A DNA stretch of 64,000 nucleotides. Source: Verrucomicrobiaceae bacterium (GTDB taxonomy: Bacteria; Verrucomicrobiota; Verrucomicrobiia; Verrucomicrobiales; Akkermansiaceae). The notes beneath the pieces were generated by a model. That model searched no databases. It saw only the letters and a program-made list of their open reading frames with translations, and had not been told where the DNA came from. The stretch lies in NCBI GenBank assembly GCA_027491155.1, contig JAIXWR010000021.1, forward strand, positions 248,001 to 312,000, read 5' to 3'. Positions 8,701 to 17,128 of this stretch are shown one piece after another. Position 1 is the first letter of the stretch, and every line of letters starts with the position of its first letter. The position numbers and the translations under genes are program-made.

Positions 8701-9380
8701 CGGGGTGGCTGCATCACGTAGCCGACGCCGCGCACCGTGCCAATCACCGACTCCGTTCCCGGGCGATCCAGTTTCTTGCGCAGGCGCATGATGAAGATCT
8801 CGACCGTCCGCGTATCGTACTCGTGCTCGCGTTCCCAGATCCGCTCGCAGATCTCGTCGCGCGAGAAAGTCCTGCCGGGCTCCCGCATGAAGACGGTCAG
8901 CACCTCGAACTCGCGCGGCGAAAGTTCCACCCGCTCGTCGCCCCGGGTCACGCGGCGCTTGGCGACGTCCATCGAGATCGGGCCGACCCTCAGCACCGGT
9001 TCCGGCCCTTCCGGCGCGCTGCCGTTCCGCCGGCCGAGGACTTCGACCCGCGCCAGCAGTTCTTCCAGCGCGAAGGGCTTCGTCAGGTAATCGTCCGCTC
9101 CCGCCTTCAAGCCCGCCACCCGGTCGCCGATTTCCGAGCGCGCGGTCAGCATCAGCACCCGCACCGGCAGCCCCGCCTGGCGGATCCGGGACAGGACCTC
9201 GAAGCCGTCGCAGCCCGGCAGGTTCACGTCCAGCACCACCAGGTCGAAATGCTTTCCGGTCACCGTCTCCAGCGCCCCCGGCCCGTCGCCCGCATGGGTC
9301 ACGGCATGCCCGGCGCGCACCAGAGCCCGGCTCACCTGTCCGGCGAGCTGCGGTTCGTCTTCGACCAGCAGGATGTCCAT
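8697..9380 (-). CDS. OmpR/PhoB-family response regulator
   Basis: A 227-aa DNA-binding response regulator. The receiver domain (1-115) has acidic-pocket residues E7/D8, phospho-acceptor D51 in VVLDVNLPG, T79 and K101 in LTKPF. The winged-helix domain (about 128-225) has the LSPREFEVL opening and the TVEIFIMRLRKKL recognition region. It is the first gene of a two-gene operon with the kinase. The upstream region carries a TAACC-N4-GGTTA palindrome that could be an autoregulatory site. The regulon is unknown. Confidence 0.93.
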   Translation of the reverse strand: MDILLVEDEPQLAGQVSRALVRAGHAVTHAGDGPGALETVTGKHFDLVVLDVNLPGCDGFEVLSRIRQAGLPVRVLMLTARSEIGDRVAGLKAGADDYLTKPFALEELLARVEVLGRRNGSAPEGPEPVLRVGPISMDVAKRRVTRGDERVELSPREFEVLTVFMREPGRTFSRDEICERIWEREHEYDTRTVEIFIMRLRKKLDRPGTESVIGTVRGVGYVMQPPR

Positions 9381-9441
9381 GGGAAACGGGGAGGCTGCGT
9401 AGGAAACCCTCGCGCCCGGTCTCAGGCAAGCCCACCCCGCG

Positions 9442-9455
9442 TAACCAAATGGTTA
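9442..9455. promoter_or_regulatory. TAACC-N4-GGTTA palindrome, candidate operator
   Basis: TAACCAAATGGTTA lies in the divergent gap between the response-regulator gene and prfC. It shares both half-sites and spacing with the palindrome at 5565-5580. Confidence 0.45.
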
Positions 9456-9512
9456 GAAAAGATTGAAGCTTGGTCATCCGCCGGCTTTTCCCTCACCCTC
9501 CCGCCCGCCACC

Positions 9513-11099
9513 GTGTCCCATCCTTCTTCCATCCGCCGCACCCTCGCCATCATCTCCCACCCGGATGCCGGCAAAACGACGCTGACCGAGAAATTCCTGC
9601 TCTACGGCGGGGCGATCGACCTCGCCGGCTCCGTGACCTCGCGCCGCGACCGGCGCTCGACGGCGTCGGACTGGATGGAGCTGGAAAAGCAGCGCGGGAT
9701 CTCGATCTCCTCGACCGTTCTCCAGTTCAACTACGGCGGCTTCCACGTGAACCTGCTCGACACCCCGGGCCACGAGGATTTCTCGGAGGACACCTACCGC
9801 GTGCTCACCGCGGTCGATGCCGTGATCATGGTGGTCGACGCCGGCAAGGGCGTCGAGGCGCGGACCCGCAAGCTCTTCGAAATCTGCCGCCTGCGCGGGA
9901 TCCCGATCTTCACCTTCATCAACAAGCTCGACCGCCCGACCCGCCCGCCGATCGACCTGGTGGATGAAATCGAGAACGTCCTCGGCATCGCGTCCCACCC
10001 GATGAACTGGCCGCTCGGCGACGGCCCGCGCTTTCGCGGGCTGATCCAGCGCCGCGATGGCGCGCTGAACCTCTTCGAGAAGACGAAAGCCGGTGCCTAC
10101 CGCGCGCCGGTCTCGGTGATGGGCCTCACCGACCCCACGGTGCGCGAGTTGGTCGATGCCGATTTGGTCGACAAGGCGATCGAGGAAATGGAGCTGCTCG
10201 ATATCGCCGGCGCGCCCTTCGATCAGGAGCGCGTGCTGGCCGGGGAACTCACGCCGGTCTTCTTCGGCTCCGCGGCGAACAACTTCGGCATCCAGCTCTT
10301 GTTAGACGGCTTCCTCGCGATGGCCCCCAAGCCCGCGGGCCGCAAGTCCGGCGACACGATGATCGAGCCCGAGGACAAGCGCTTCAGCGGCTTCGTCTTC
10401 AAGATCCAGGCGAACATGAACCCGAAGCACCGGGACCGCATGGCCTTCATCCGCATCGTCTCCGGCAAGTTCGAGCGCGACATGCAGGTCTGGCACGGCG
10501 CCGGCACCAAGCAGATCCGCCTGTCGAACTCGCAGAAGCTCTTCGCCCAGGAACGCGAGATCGTCGACGAGGCCTTCGCCGGCGACGTGGTCGGCCTGGT
10601 GGGCAACCAGCCCTTCGAGATCGGCGACACGCTGACCACCGACCCGTCGATCAAGTTCGACGAGATCCCGGTCTTCCCGCCCGAGTGCTTCGCCACCATC
10701 CGCGGCCGCAGCACCGCGACGGCGAAACGCTTCCGCGCCGGCCTCGACCAACTTGTCAGGGAAGGCGTGACCCAGCTTTTCGAGACACCCTTCGGCGGCA
10801 CCTCGCTGCTCGGCGCGATCGGTCCGCTGCAGTTCGAGGTGTTGAAATACCGCCTCGAGTCCGAGTACGGCGCGGAAGTCATCGTCGAGCAATGCCCGTG
10901 GAAGATGATCCGCTGGCTGATGGCCGACGGCCAGCCGGTCGGCGGTGCCGATGCGCCCACCGACGACGTCCCGAGCGGCAGCGCCCTGGCCCGCGACCCC
11001 GCCGGCCACTGGGTCGTCCTCGCGGAAGGCGACTGGGCCCTGCGCAGCTTCAAGCGCTATCACGAGAACTGGGAGCTGGCGGAGCGGCTGGTGAAGTGA
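9513..11099 (+). CDS. prfC: Peptide chain release factor 3
   Basis: A 528-aa translational GTPase, close to the 529 residues of the E. coli protein. RF3 drives recycling of RF1/RF2 from the ribosome after termination, and acts in the cytoplasm. Visible motifs are G1 SHPDAGKTT (15-23), the switch region with RGISISS, G3 DTPGHEDF, G4 NKLDR, and the RF3-type C-terminal domain with EQCPWKMIRWL. The start is GTG at 9513, which gives the family N-terminus SHPSSIRRTLAII; the frame is open far upstream, but that part overlaps the opposite-strand regulator gene and is not real. It converges with the serpin gene, with 3 nt between the stops. Confidence 0.97.
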   Translation: MSHPSSIRRTLAIISHPDAGKTTLTEKFLLYGGAIDLAGSVTSRRDRRSTASDWMELEKQRGISISSTVLQFNYGGFHVNLLDTPGHEDFSEDTYRVLTAVDAVIMVVDAGKGVEARTRKLFEICRLRGIPIFTFINKLDRPTRPPIDLVDEIENVLGIASHPMNWPLGDGPRFRGLIQRRDGALNLFEKTKAGAYRAPVSVMGLTDPTVRELVDADLVDKAIEEMELLDIAGAPFDQERVLAGELTPVFFGSAANNFGIQLLLDGFLAMAPKPAGRKSGDTMIEPEDKRFSGFVFKIQANMNPKHRDRMAFIRIVSGKFERDMQVWHGAGTKQIRLSNSQKLFAQEREIVDEAFAGDVVGLVGNQPFEIGDTLTTDPSIKFDEIPVFPPECFATIRGRSTATAKRFRAGLDQLVREGVTQLFETPFGGTSLLGAIGPLQFEVLKYRLESEYGAEVIVEQCPWKMIRWLMADGQPVGGADAPTDDVPSGSALARDPAGHWVVLAEGDWALRSFKRYHENWELAERLVK

Positions 11100-11102
11100 G
11101 GC

Positions 11103-12359
11103 TCACCGCGGATCGCTCACGCGGCCGAGGAAGAGGCAGGCGCCGCTGGCGACGTGCTGGATGGCGAAGGCGAAGGGGCGGTCGACGCGGATTTCGAGCG
11201 GCTTCGGGGGCTCGACCGGCATCGCCAGTGCACGCGCCATGACCACCGCGGTGGCGGCGGCGGCTTCGGTGCCGTTCTTGTCCACGGCGATGAAGGCCTT
11301 GTGGATGACGTGGCTGATGAAGAGGTAGTCGTCCGGCTTGCGCGAAGCCATCACCGAGAAGTCGGCGCTGCCTTGCGGCTGGTCGAAGGCGGTGGGCATG
11401 CCCATCGCGATGAGTTCCTCCGCCAGCATGACGCGGTCCGGCTCCAGCTTGAACTTCGGGAAATGCAGCGCCACTTCGCGCGGCACCGCCTTGGCGGCGG
11501 CGGCGAGGACCTCCGGCGTGAGCTGCTTTTCCATCGCGGCCAGGCCGTCCTTCTCATCCGGCACCAGCAGCACGAACTGCAAGCCGCCGCCGGCGTAGGG
11601 CACCGTCACCACGCTGCCGCCCGGGATGGTTGCATGGCCGAAGGAATCGGTGCGGGAAAGCCCGGTCACCTTGGCCGGCGTTTTGCCGTCGGCGTGGAAC
11701 TCGAAGTCCGGGACCTCGCGGAACGCCTCGGCCCAGGCGGCCTTGAGATAGACGGCATTGGTCAGGACCAGCCGCGTGTCGGCGTCGAGCACGCCGGCCG
11801 GGATCAGGTCCTTGATGCGTTCCTTGGTCTGTTCTTCGACCCACGCATTGATCCGCGCCCGCTGCTGGTCGGCGGACTTTTCAAAGTCCACCAACTCCAG
11901 CGGCGCGCCGTAGATCTTGTCGACCAGTTCGAGGAAGGGCTTCTCGAAAGGATAGCCCTGCTGGCCGAATAGCCGGTTCGCGGCGTGGAGCTGGAGCGGC
12001 GTCGCGGGGCCGCCGCGCTGCTCCGCCTGCTTCACCAGTTCCTCGCTCTCTTTCTGGAGCTTCGAAAGGTCGGCCGCGAGGGCGGCGAAGCCCTGGTGCA
12101 CGGCATCGTCGCTGCCTTGGAAACGGAGGACCTTCGCCATCTCCTCCTTCGTCTTCCCGCCGGCTCCTGCGTAGGTCATGGCCAGGGCGGTCTCGATCGA
12201 CCACGGCGAGGTCACCAGGTTGCCGCCGCCCGCGGCGAGGCGGCGATGGAGGTCGAGGCCGAAGGTGTTGATGCTGGTGGCGGCGGCGTTGCTGTCGGCG
12301 CGGGCCGGCAGGGTGCCGAGGAGGGCGGTGCCGAGGACGGCGAGGAGCGGGGATTTCAT
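11103..12359 (-). CDS. Secreted serpin (serine protease inhibitor)
   Basis: A 418-aa serpin with a signal peptide (LLAVLGTALLGTLPARA, cleavage near residue 22). The serpin landmarks are present: NLVTSPWSIETALAMTYAGA near the start, NRLFGQQGY, LVLTNAVYLKAAW and the C-terminal FAFAIQH-FLGRV strand. The reactive-centre hinge NGTEAAAATAVVM has the small-residue stretch (P15 Gly, P14 Thr, P12-P9 Ala, P8 Thr) required for loop insertion, so inhibition of a protease is expected. The scissile bond probably lies in the following ARALAM stretch, suggesting an elastase-like target. The start is the ATG at 12359; an upstream ATG gives a less hydrophobic leader. Serpins are sporadic in bacteria, so transfer is possible. 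Confidence 0.93.
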   Translation of the reverse strand: MKSPLLAVLGTALLGTLPARADSNAAATSINTFGLDLHRRLAAGGGNLVTSPWSIETALAMTYAGAGGKTKEEMAKVLRFQGSDDAVHQGFAALAADLSKLQKESEELVKQAEQRGGPATPLQLHAANRLFGQQGYPFEKPFLELVDKIYGAPLELVDFEKSADQQRARINAWVEEQTKERIKDLIPAGVLDADTRLVLTNAVYLKAAWAEAFREVPDFEFHADGKTPAKVTGLSRTDSFGHATIPGGSVVTVPYAGGGLQFVLLVPDEKDGLAAMEKQLTPEVLAAAAKAVPREVALHFPKFKLEPDRVMLAEELIAMGMPTAFDQPQGSADFSVMASRKPDDYLFISHVIHKAFIAVDKNGTEAAAATAVVMARALAMPVEPPKPLEIRVDRPFAFAIQHVASGACLFLGRVSDPR

Positions 12360-12493
12360 CGGATGCGAACGGTTGAAATGGATCAAGGAGGGCGGAGCGA
12401 CACGTCGGCCCGCAGCTTCTAAAGCTCAAGACACCCGGGACGGGGGATCCTTGGAAAACAGGTGGCGTTTTTCAAGGAGCCCGATTGCCAGGG

Positions 12494-12524
12494 GGCGGAT
12501 CGGAGTCCGCCACTCCTTGGGCAT
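12494..12524. repeat. Third copy of the dispersed palindromic repeat
   Basis: Bases 12494-12524 match the reverse complement of the copy at 7158-7187, with one mismatch over 31 nt, including the GGCGGA-TCCGCC stem and the CTCCTTGGGCAT flank. It lies in the 224-nt gap between the serpin gene and the kinase terminator, where I see no gene. Confidence 0.7.
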
Positions 12525-12533
12525 GCCCCCACG

Positions 12534-12564
12534 AAAAAGCCCCGCTGCCGGAGGCGAGCGGGGC
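12534..12564 (-). terminator. Intrinsic terminator of the Ser/Thr kinase gene
   Basis: Stem GCCCCGCT (12539-12546) pairs with AGCGGGGC (12557-12564), and is followed on the minus strand by five T. It lies about 20 nt past the stop at 12584. Confidence 0.85.
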
Positions 12565-12583
12565 CGGGAGAGCCTTGGAGGAA

Positions 12584-15145
12584 TCACTCTTCCTCTTCTT
12601 CCTCGTCCTTCTTCTTGTCCTCGTCTTCCTCCTCTTCGTCATCGCCGCCCTTGCCCAGCGCCTTGGCGCGTTCGCGCATCCGGCTGAGGGCCTTGTCGGC
12701 GAGGTCCTGCACCTCGTCGCTCTCGGACTCGTCGAAGAAATACTCGACCACCGACATGGCCCACTCGGTGGGCTCGCCATTGGCAAGTCCACGGACCATG
12801 CTGAGCTGTTCCGGGGTGGTCTTCGCGGCACCCGCGAGGTCCTTCCAGAACGATTCGTTGTCGTCTTCGGAACGCTTGCGATTCTTGTCCATCAGGAACT
12901 CGAGCGCACCCCTGAAGGCCCGGCCGCGGAGTTCCTCGTCTTCCGTCTCGCCGACGAATCCGATCAGGGTTTCGAACATCGAGTCGTCGGCCCATTGCTG
13001 GAGCGAAAGCACGGCATTGAGTTGGTCGAGCTTGTTCCCGTCCTTGAGGGCCTTGGTCACGATTTCCTTGGCTTTGTCGCCGCCGGCGCGGCCGAGCAGG
13101 CGGAGCAGGGCGTGGCGCGTGTCGTCGTTGGTCGCCGCGGCGTGGGCGGTGGCCAGGGTTGCGGCGAAATCGGATTTCTTCGCGGACTTGGTGATGATCT
13201 GCCCCGCGCACGCTTCGGCGGCCTTGCGGACCTCCGAATCGGAGGTGAACTGGATCACGTCGAGCAGCTCGGCGAAATGGTCGTCGCCACCGAGGCTGCT
13301 CACCGCTTCCAAGGCGGCGCGGGCGCCGCTGGCGTCGCTGGAATTGCGGGCGAAAGCGAGCAGCTTCGGCACCACGGCGGGGTTCTTGCGCTGGCCAACC
13401 ACCCGGGCGAGCAGGGCCTGGCGGATGGACGGGTTCATGTCCGGGCGGGTGGCCGTTTCCACGATCACGCCGTCGATGTCGGTCCCGTCGGTTGCCTGGG
13501 CGAGGAAGAGCGCCTTGTAGATCGTCTCGCGCTGGGCGTTGGAGCCCGGCGTGGCGACGGAGGTCAGCAGGATGCCGAGTTCCTCGCCGGTCACCATGAC
13601 TTCCTTCGCCGCGGGATCGGCGGCTTCCTTCACGATGCGGTTGTATTTGTCGGTGGCCTTGCCCGCGCTGGCCTTGGACATGATGAGGTAGGCGACGAAG
13701 ATCACCAGCACGCCGAGCACGGCGGCGATGGCGGCTTTCGCGCCGTTGCCGAGACCTTTCTTCACCGGGACGAAAGCCTGCTGGCCGGGTCCTTTCGGCA
13801 GGCCGGTGCGGGCACCGGCGGCGGTGGCGGCCTGGGGCGTGGCGCGTGCCGTCGCCGGGGCGGCTGCGGCGGCCGGGCCGAGGCGGATCTGCGGCCCGGG
13901 AGCCGGCGCGGGGGCCGGGGCCGCGGGCTGGAGGGGGACGGTGGAAGCGACCGGGGCGGCCGGCTGGAGCTGCGCGGTCGGCGTGGCGACGACCTGCGGC
14001 GGCGGGGAAGCGACCGCGACGGGCACGGCGACCGGAACCGGTTCGGCAACCGGCGGGGGCGGCGGGGCCGGCACGTAGGCCTGGGCCGGTGGCGGCGCGA
14101 CCGGCGACGGCTGAGGCTCGGCGGGAACCTGCTGGGACGTCGTGTGCAAGCTGGGCGGCGCTCCGGCCGGCGGGGCCAGCGGCTGGGGTGCGGGCTGGGT
14201 GCTGACCGGCTCCGGCACGGGCGGTGCGACCGGGGCGGGGGCGGCCGCGCCGGGGATGATCAGGCGCGGACGTTTGGGGGCTTCGGGCTGGGGTTCTCCG
14301 GTGCTCATGGTTTGCGTGACGGGGACGTCGAGTTGAATGAAGGTCTTGAGGGATTCGCGGGCGTTTTCCGGGCGCTCGGCAGGGTGGCGGTTGATGTGCC
14401 ACATCACCCAGTCGCACACCCAGCGCGGCAGGTCCGGGCGGAGCTGGGCCAGCGGGACGACGCGGTGTTCCAGATGCGCCGCCATCACCTGCGGGCCGGT
14501 GTCGCCCTGGAACGGGGATTCACCGGTGAGGGTGAAGTAATACACGCAGCCGATCGAATACATGTCCACCCGGGCATCGAGCGCGCCGCGTTCGAACTGC
14601 TCCGGGGCCATGTAGAAGATGGAGCCGAAGACCGCGTCGCTCTGGTCGACGGTCTGGGCGGAAGGCTTGGGGCTGAACTTGGCGAGGCCGAAATCGACCA
14701 CCTTGGCCTGGAAGCGGCCCGAGGGCAGCCAGTTCAGCATGATGTTCGACGGCTTCAGGTCGCGGTGGACCAGGCCGAGGTCCTGGGCGGCGACCAGTGC
14801 TTCCTGAATCTGCAGGGCCAGCTCGCGGAAATCCTGCCAGGTCAGCGGGGCGCGGGTGACGAGTTCATCGAGCGTCTGGCCGGTGAGCAGCTCCATCACC
14901 ACGAAGGGGCCGTCGTCGTCGGACCCGACGTCGTAGATCGTCACGATGTTCGGATGCTGGAGGGCGGCCAGCGCGCCGGTCTCCTTTTCCATCTGGCGGG
15001 TGGCTTCCTCGCGCTGGGATCCTTCGTAGGTGGAAGCGATGCGCTTCACCGCGACTTCCCGTTTCAGCGCGTGGTCCCAGGCACGAAACACGGCGCCAAG
15101 TCCACCTTGGCCGAGTTTCCCGCGCATTTCGTATCGTTCCTCCAT
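12584..15145 (-). CDS. Hanks-type Ser/Thr protein kinase with HEAT-like extracytoplasmic domain
   Basis: An 853-aa transmembrane protein kinase. The N-terminal catalytic domain (about 5-260) has the glycine loop LGQGGLGAVF (11-20), catalytic Lys34, HRDLKPSN with Asp129, DFG with Asp151, and the APEQ motif, so it should be active. A Pro/Ala-rich linker (about 280-450) leads to one TM segment (AAIAAVLGVLVIFVAYLIM, near 468-490). The outer part (about 490-840) is made of HEAT-like helical repeats, followed by a tail almost entirely Glu, Asp and Lys. I used the ATG at 15145; a TTG six codons upstream is also in frame. It is last in a six-gene leftward run and ends at a terminator. The substrates are unknown. 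Confidence 0.9.
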   Translation of the reverse strand: MEERYEMRGKLGQGGLGAVFRAWDHALKREVAVKRIASTYEGSQREEATRQMEKETGALAALQHPNIVTIYDVGSDDDGPFVVMELLTGQTLDELVTRAPLTWQDFRELALQIQEALVAAQDLGLVHRDLKPSNIMLNWLPSGRFQAKVVDFGLAKFSPKPSAQTVDQSDAVFGSIFYMAPEQFERGALDARVDMYSIGCVYYFTLTGESPFQGDTGPQVMAAHLEHRVVPLAQLRPDLPRWVCDWVMWHINRHPAERPENARESLKTFIQLDVPVTQTMSTGEPQPEAPKRPRLIIPGAAAPAPVAPPVPEPVSTQPAPQPLAPPAGAPPSLHTTSQQVPAEPQPSPVAPPPAQAYVPAPPPPPVAEPVPVAVPVAVASPPPQVVATPTAQLQPAAPVASTVPLQPAAPAPAPAPGPQIRLGPAAAAAPATARATPQAATAAGARTGLPKGPGQQAFVPVKKGLGNGAKAAIAAVLGVLVIFVAYLIMSKASAGKATDKYNRIVKEAADPAAKEVMVTGEELGILLTSVATPGSNAQRETIYKALFLAQATDGTDIDGVIVETATRPDMNPSIRQALLARVVGQRKNPAVVPKLLAFARNSSDASGARAALEAVSSLGGDDHFAELLDVIQFTSDSEVRKAAEACAGQIITKSAKKSDFAATLATAHAAATNDDTRHALLRLLGRAGGDKAKEIVTKALKDGNKLDQLNAVLSLQQWADDSMFETLIGFVGETEDEELRGRAFRGALEFLMDKNRKRSEDDNESFWKDLAGAAKTTPEQLSMVRGLANGEPTEWAMSVVEYFFDESESDEVQDLADKALSRMRERAKALGKGGDDEEEEDEDKKKDEEEEEE

Positions 15146-15224
15146 GCCGTAAGCTAACGGCAATCTGAAGTCGCGGGGCGGGCGGCGGCAATGAAGAAAA
15201 AACCGGAGGCGGCGGCGCTTCCGC

Positions 15225-17012
15225 TCATTCGGCCCAGAAGCGCCGGATGCCGGCCCGCATCATCGGGTCGCGCCGGCAGGCCTCGTCGATGACGTTGGCG
15301 ACATCGGTCCTGCCGCGGCGCCAGCCGTGATAGGCGGCGATCGCCTCGAAGCCGGCATTCAAGGAGCCCTGCATCGGATTGTGGAGCTGCAGGCCGATCT
15401 CGAAGTTTTCCGGCAGGCCCTGGGGGAACAGCAGGCCGGCCTCGCCGAGCCGGCGGATGCCTTCCGACAAGCCGCCGCGGTCGCTCAGGGCGAGGCCCAT
15501 GACCATGGCGTGGGGGTGCAGCCAGCGGATGCCGGGCACGTCGACGCCGTTGGCGGTGTAGCCGTCGCCGGGCATGCCGGCTTCCCCGCCGGAAAGCCCG
15601 AACAGGCGGAAGCGCGCCGCCGCGCTGTCCGGCCATTGTTCCCGCGGATAGCGCATCTGCCGGTCCAGCAGGTCGCGCCGCGCCGCCGGCCAGACGGTGC
15701 CGCCGGGCAGGTCCGGCGTGTCGCGGTCGAAGTCCGGATAGAACAGGCTCTGGATCTCCGCGATGAAGCCGACGCCGCGGAAGACCCGGCCGCCCGGCTC
15801 CATGCGCCCGCGCGGCTCGCGGTTCGGCACCATGCCCTCCAGCGCCAGCACCAGCGCCGTTTCGCCGCCCCAGTCGCGCCACTGGCTGGCCAGCAGCGTG
15901 TGGCCGTCCTGCGTGAAGCCGTGGCCGATCCAGCCCTCGGAATCACTCACGGCATCGAAATCGAGGTCCGAAATCAGCGCCGCGGTGGCATCCGCGACCT
16001 CCGGCAGATCGAGGATTCCCGCGGCGAGGCGCAGGCTGAAGAGGGCGATGGCGGTATCGATGGTGCTGAACTCGGTGCCCGGGTGGATCTGCGGGCGGCC
16101 TTCGGCATCGCGGCGGGTGAAGTGGGGCAGGAAGCCGGAGGCTTTCGGCAGGCAAAGCACGGCGCGCGTCGTCTTGCGGATTTCCTCGGCCACCGTTTCC
16201 CGGTCGAGGATGCCCTCCGCGGCCGCGGCGGCGCTGGCCAGGGCATGGAGGCCGCTGGAACTGACCGAGTCGAACACCCCGGCCGGCAGGTGGGCGCGGT
16301 CGCGGGTCAGGCCGCCCTCCGGATCATGGCAGCGGCGGAGTTTTCCCAGCGAGATCCGGAGCAGCCACTCCTCGTCGGCCATCGCGGGGCGCTTCACCTC
16401 GAAGCCGATGCCCGAGACTTCCACCGCGCTGCCGGGCTCGGCCACCCAGTTGGCGAACTTCAGCGGTCCGACTTCCGCGGCATCGAGCTCGAAGCGGTGG
16501 CGGGTCTTTTCGCCGGGAACCAGCGTCATCGTCCGCGACCAGCGGACCAGCTTGGTGGCATCCGCCAGCTCGACCCGCAGCTCGCCCTGGCCGCGGGCAT
16601 CGACCGTCACCGCCACGACGCCGGCACGGACTTCCGGCGGGCCGCCGAGTCCCGTCACGTCGGTCGGGTCGAATACCCGCCGCGCCTCGGTCGCCAGCCC
16701 CGCCAGCGAATGCCAGGCCCCGGTCCACTCGCCGTCCGCCTTCGTCCGGATCGCCCCGGAACGCGCGTCCAGCCGCGCTTGGCCCGGGCCCATCCAGCCG
16801 AAGTCGGTGCCGAAATGGGTGAAATTGTCGAAGGGATTGATCGCCGGCGCGGCGTCACCGCGGTCGCCGGGAAACGAGACCGAATATTCGGTCAGCGGCT
16901 GCCAGACGATCTCCGCGGACCGCGCCGTCGGAATCAGCCCGCCGGCCAGCAGCGCAAACGCCGCCCCGCGAAGGAGCCGCCCTGCCGATGGGATCGAGAA
17001 ATGGGTTTTCAA
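15225..17012 (-). CDS. Secreted (alpha/alpha)6-toroid glycosidase-like protein
   Basis: A secreted protein of about 595 aa. Residues 1-30 form a signal peptide (RLLRGAAFALLAGGLIPTARSA). About residues 35-210 look like a beta-sandwich, and 215-595 an all-alpha region with GFLPHFT, SQWRDWGGETALVLALEGM and GYTANGVDVPGIRWLHPHAMVMGL. These recall glucoamylase-like (DUF3131/GH144-like) (alpha/alpha)6 hydrolases, but I cannot assign a family or catalytic acids with certainty. I chose the TTG at 17010-17012 because it places the signal peptide at the N-terminus; the frame is open to a TTG at 17066, and no ATG is available. It lies 79 nt upstream of the kinase gene and follows the Wzz-like gene. Confidence 0.65.
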   Translation of the reverse strand: MKTHFSIPSAGRLLRGAAFALLAGGLIPTARSAEIVWQPLTEYSVSFPGDRGDAAPAINPFDNFTHFGTDFGWMGPGQARLDARSGAIRTKADGEWTGAWHSLAGLATEARRVFDPTDVTGLGGPPEVRAGVVAVTVDARGQGELRVELADATKLVRWSRTMTLVPGEKTRHRFELDAAEVGPLKFANWVAEPGSAVEVSGIGFEVKRPAMADEEWLLRISLGKLRRCHDPEGGLTRDRAHLPAGVFDSVSSSGLHALASAAAAAEGILDRETVAEEIRKTTRAVLCLPKASGFLPHFTRRDAEGRPQIHPGTEFSTIDTAIALFSLRLAAGILDLPEVADATAALISDLDFDAVSDSEGWIGHGFTQDGHTLLASQWRDWGGETALVLALEGMVPNREPRGRMEPGGRVFRGVGFIAEIQSLFYPDFDRDTPDLPGGTVWPAARRDLLDRQMRYPREQWPDSAAARFRLFGLSGGEAGMPGDGYTANGVDVPGIRWLHPHAMVMGLALSDRGGLSEGIRRLGEAGLLFPQGLPENFEIGLQLHNPMQGSLNAGFEAIAAYHGWRRGRTDVANVIDEACRRDPMMRAGIRRFWAE

Positions 17013-17128
17013 GGGTTTCCAGCCGTCGTTGCCGCGAATGAAAACCCAAAAGTCCCGGGATGCCAAGAATCCAAAGCAAAAGATGAAAATTAGGAAAAAT
17101 TAAGTAACTGCCTGGATGCCCTCAGAGT

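Noticed and set aside
7237-9477. A single 746-codon fusion of kinase and upstream sequence
   Set aside because: Before 8700 this frame is only the out-of-frame shadow of the response-regulator gene; the true kinase starts at 8700 with ATGA overlap.
13728-14205. Several frames in the Pro/Ala-rich linker region of the kinase
   Set aside because: All are low-complexity shadows of the linker; none has a plausible start or neighbour.
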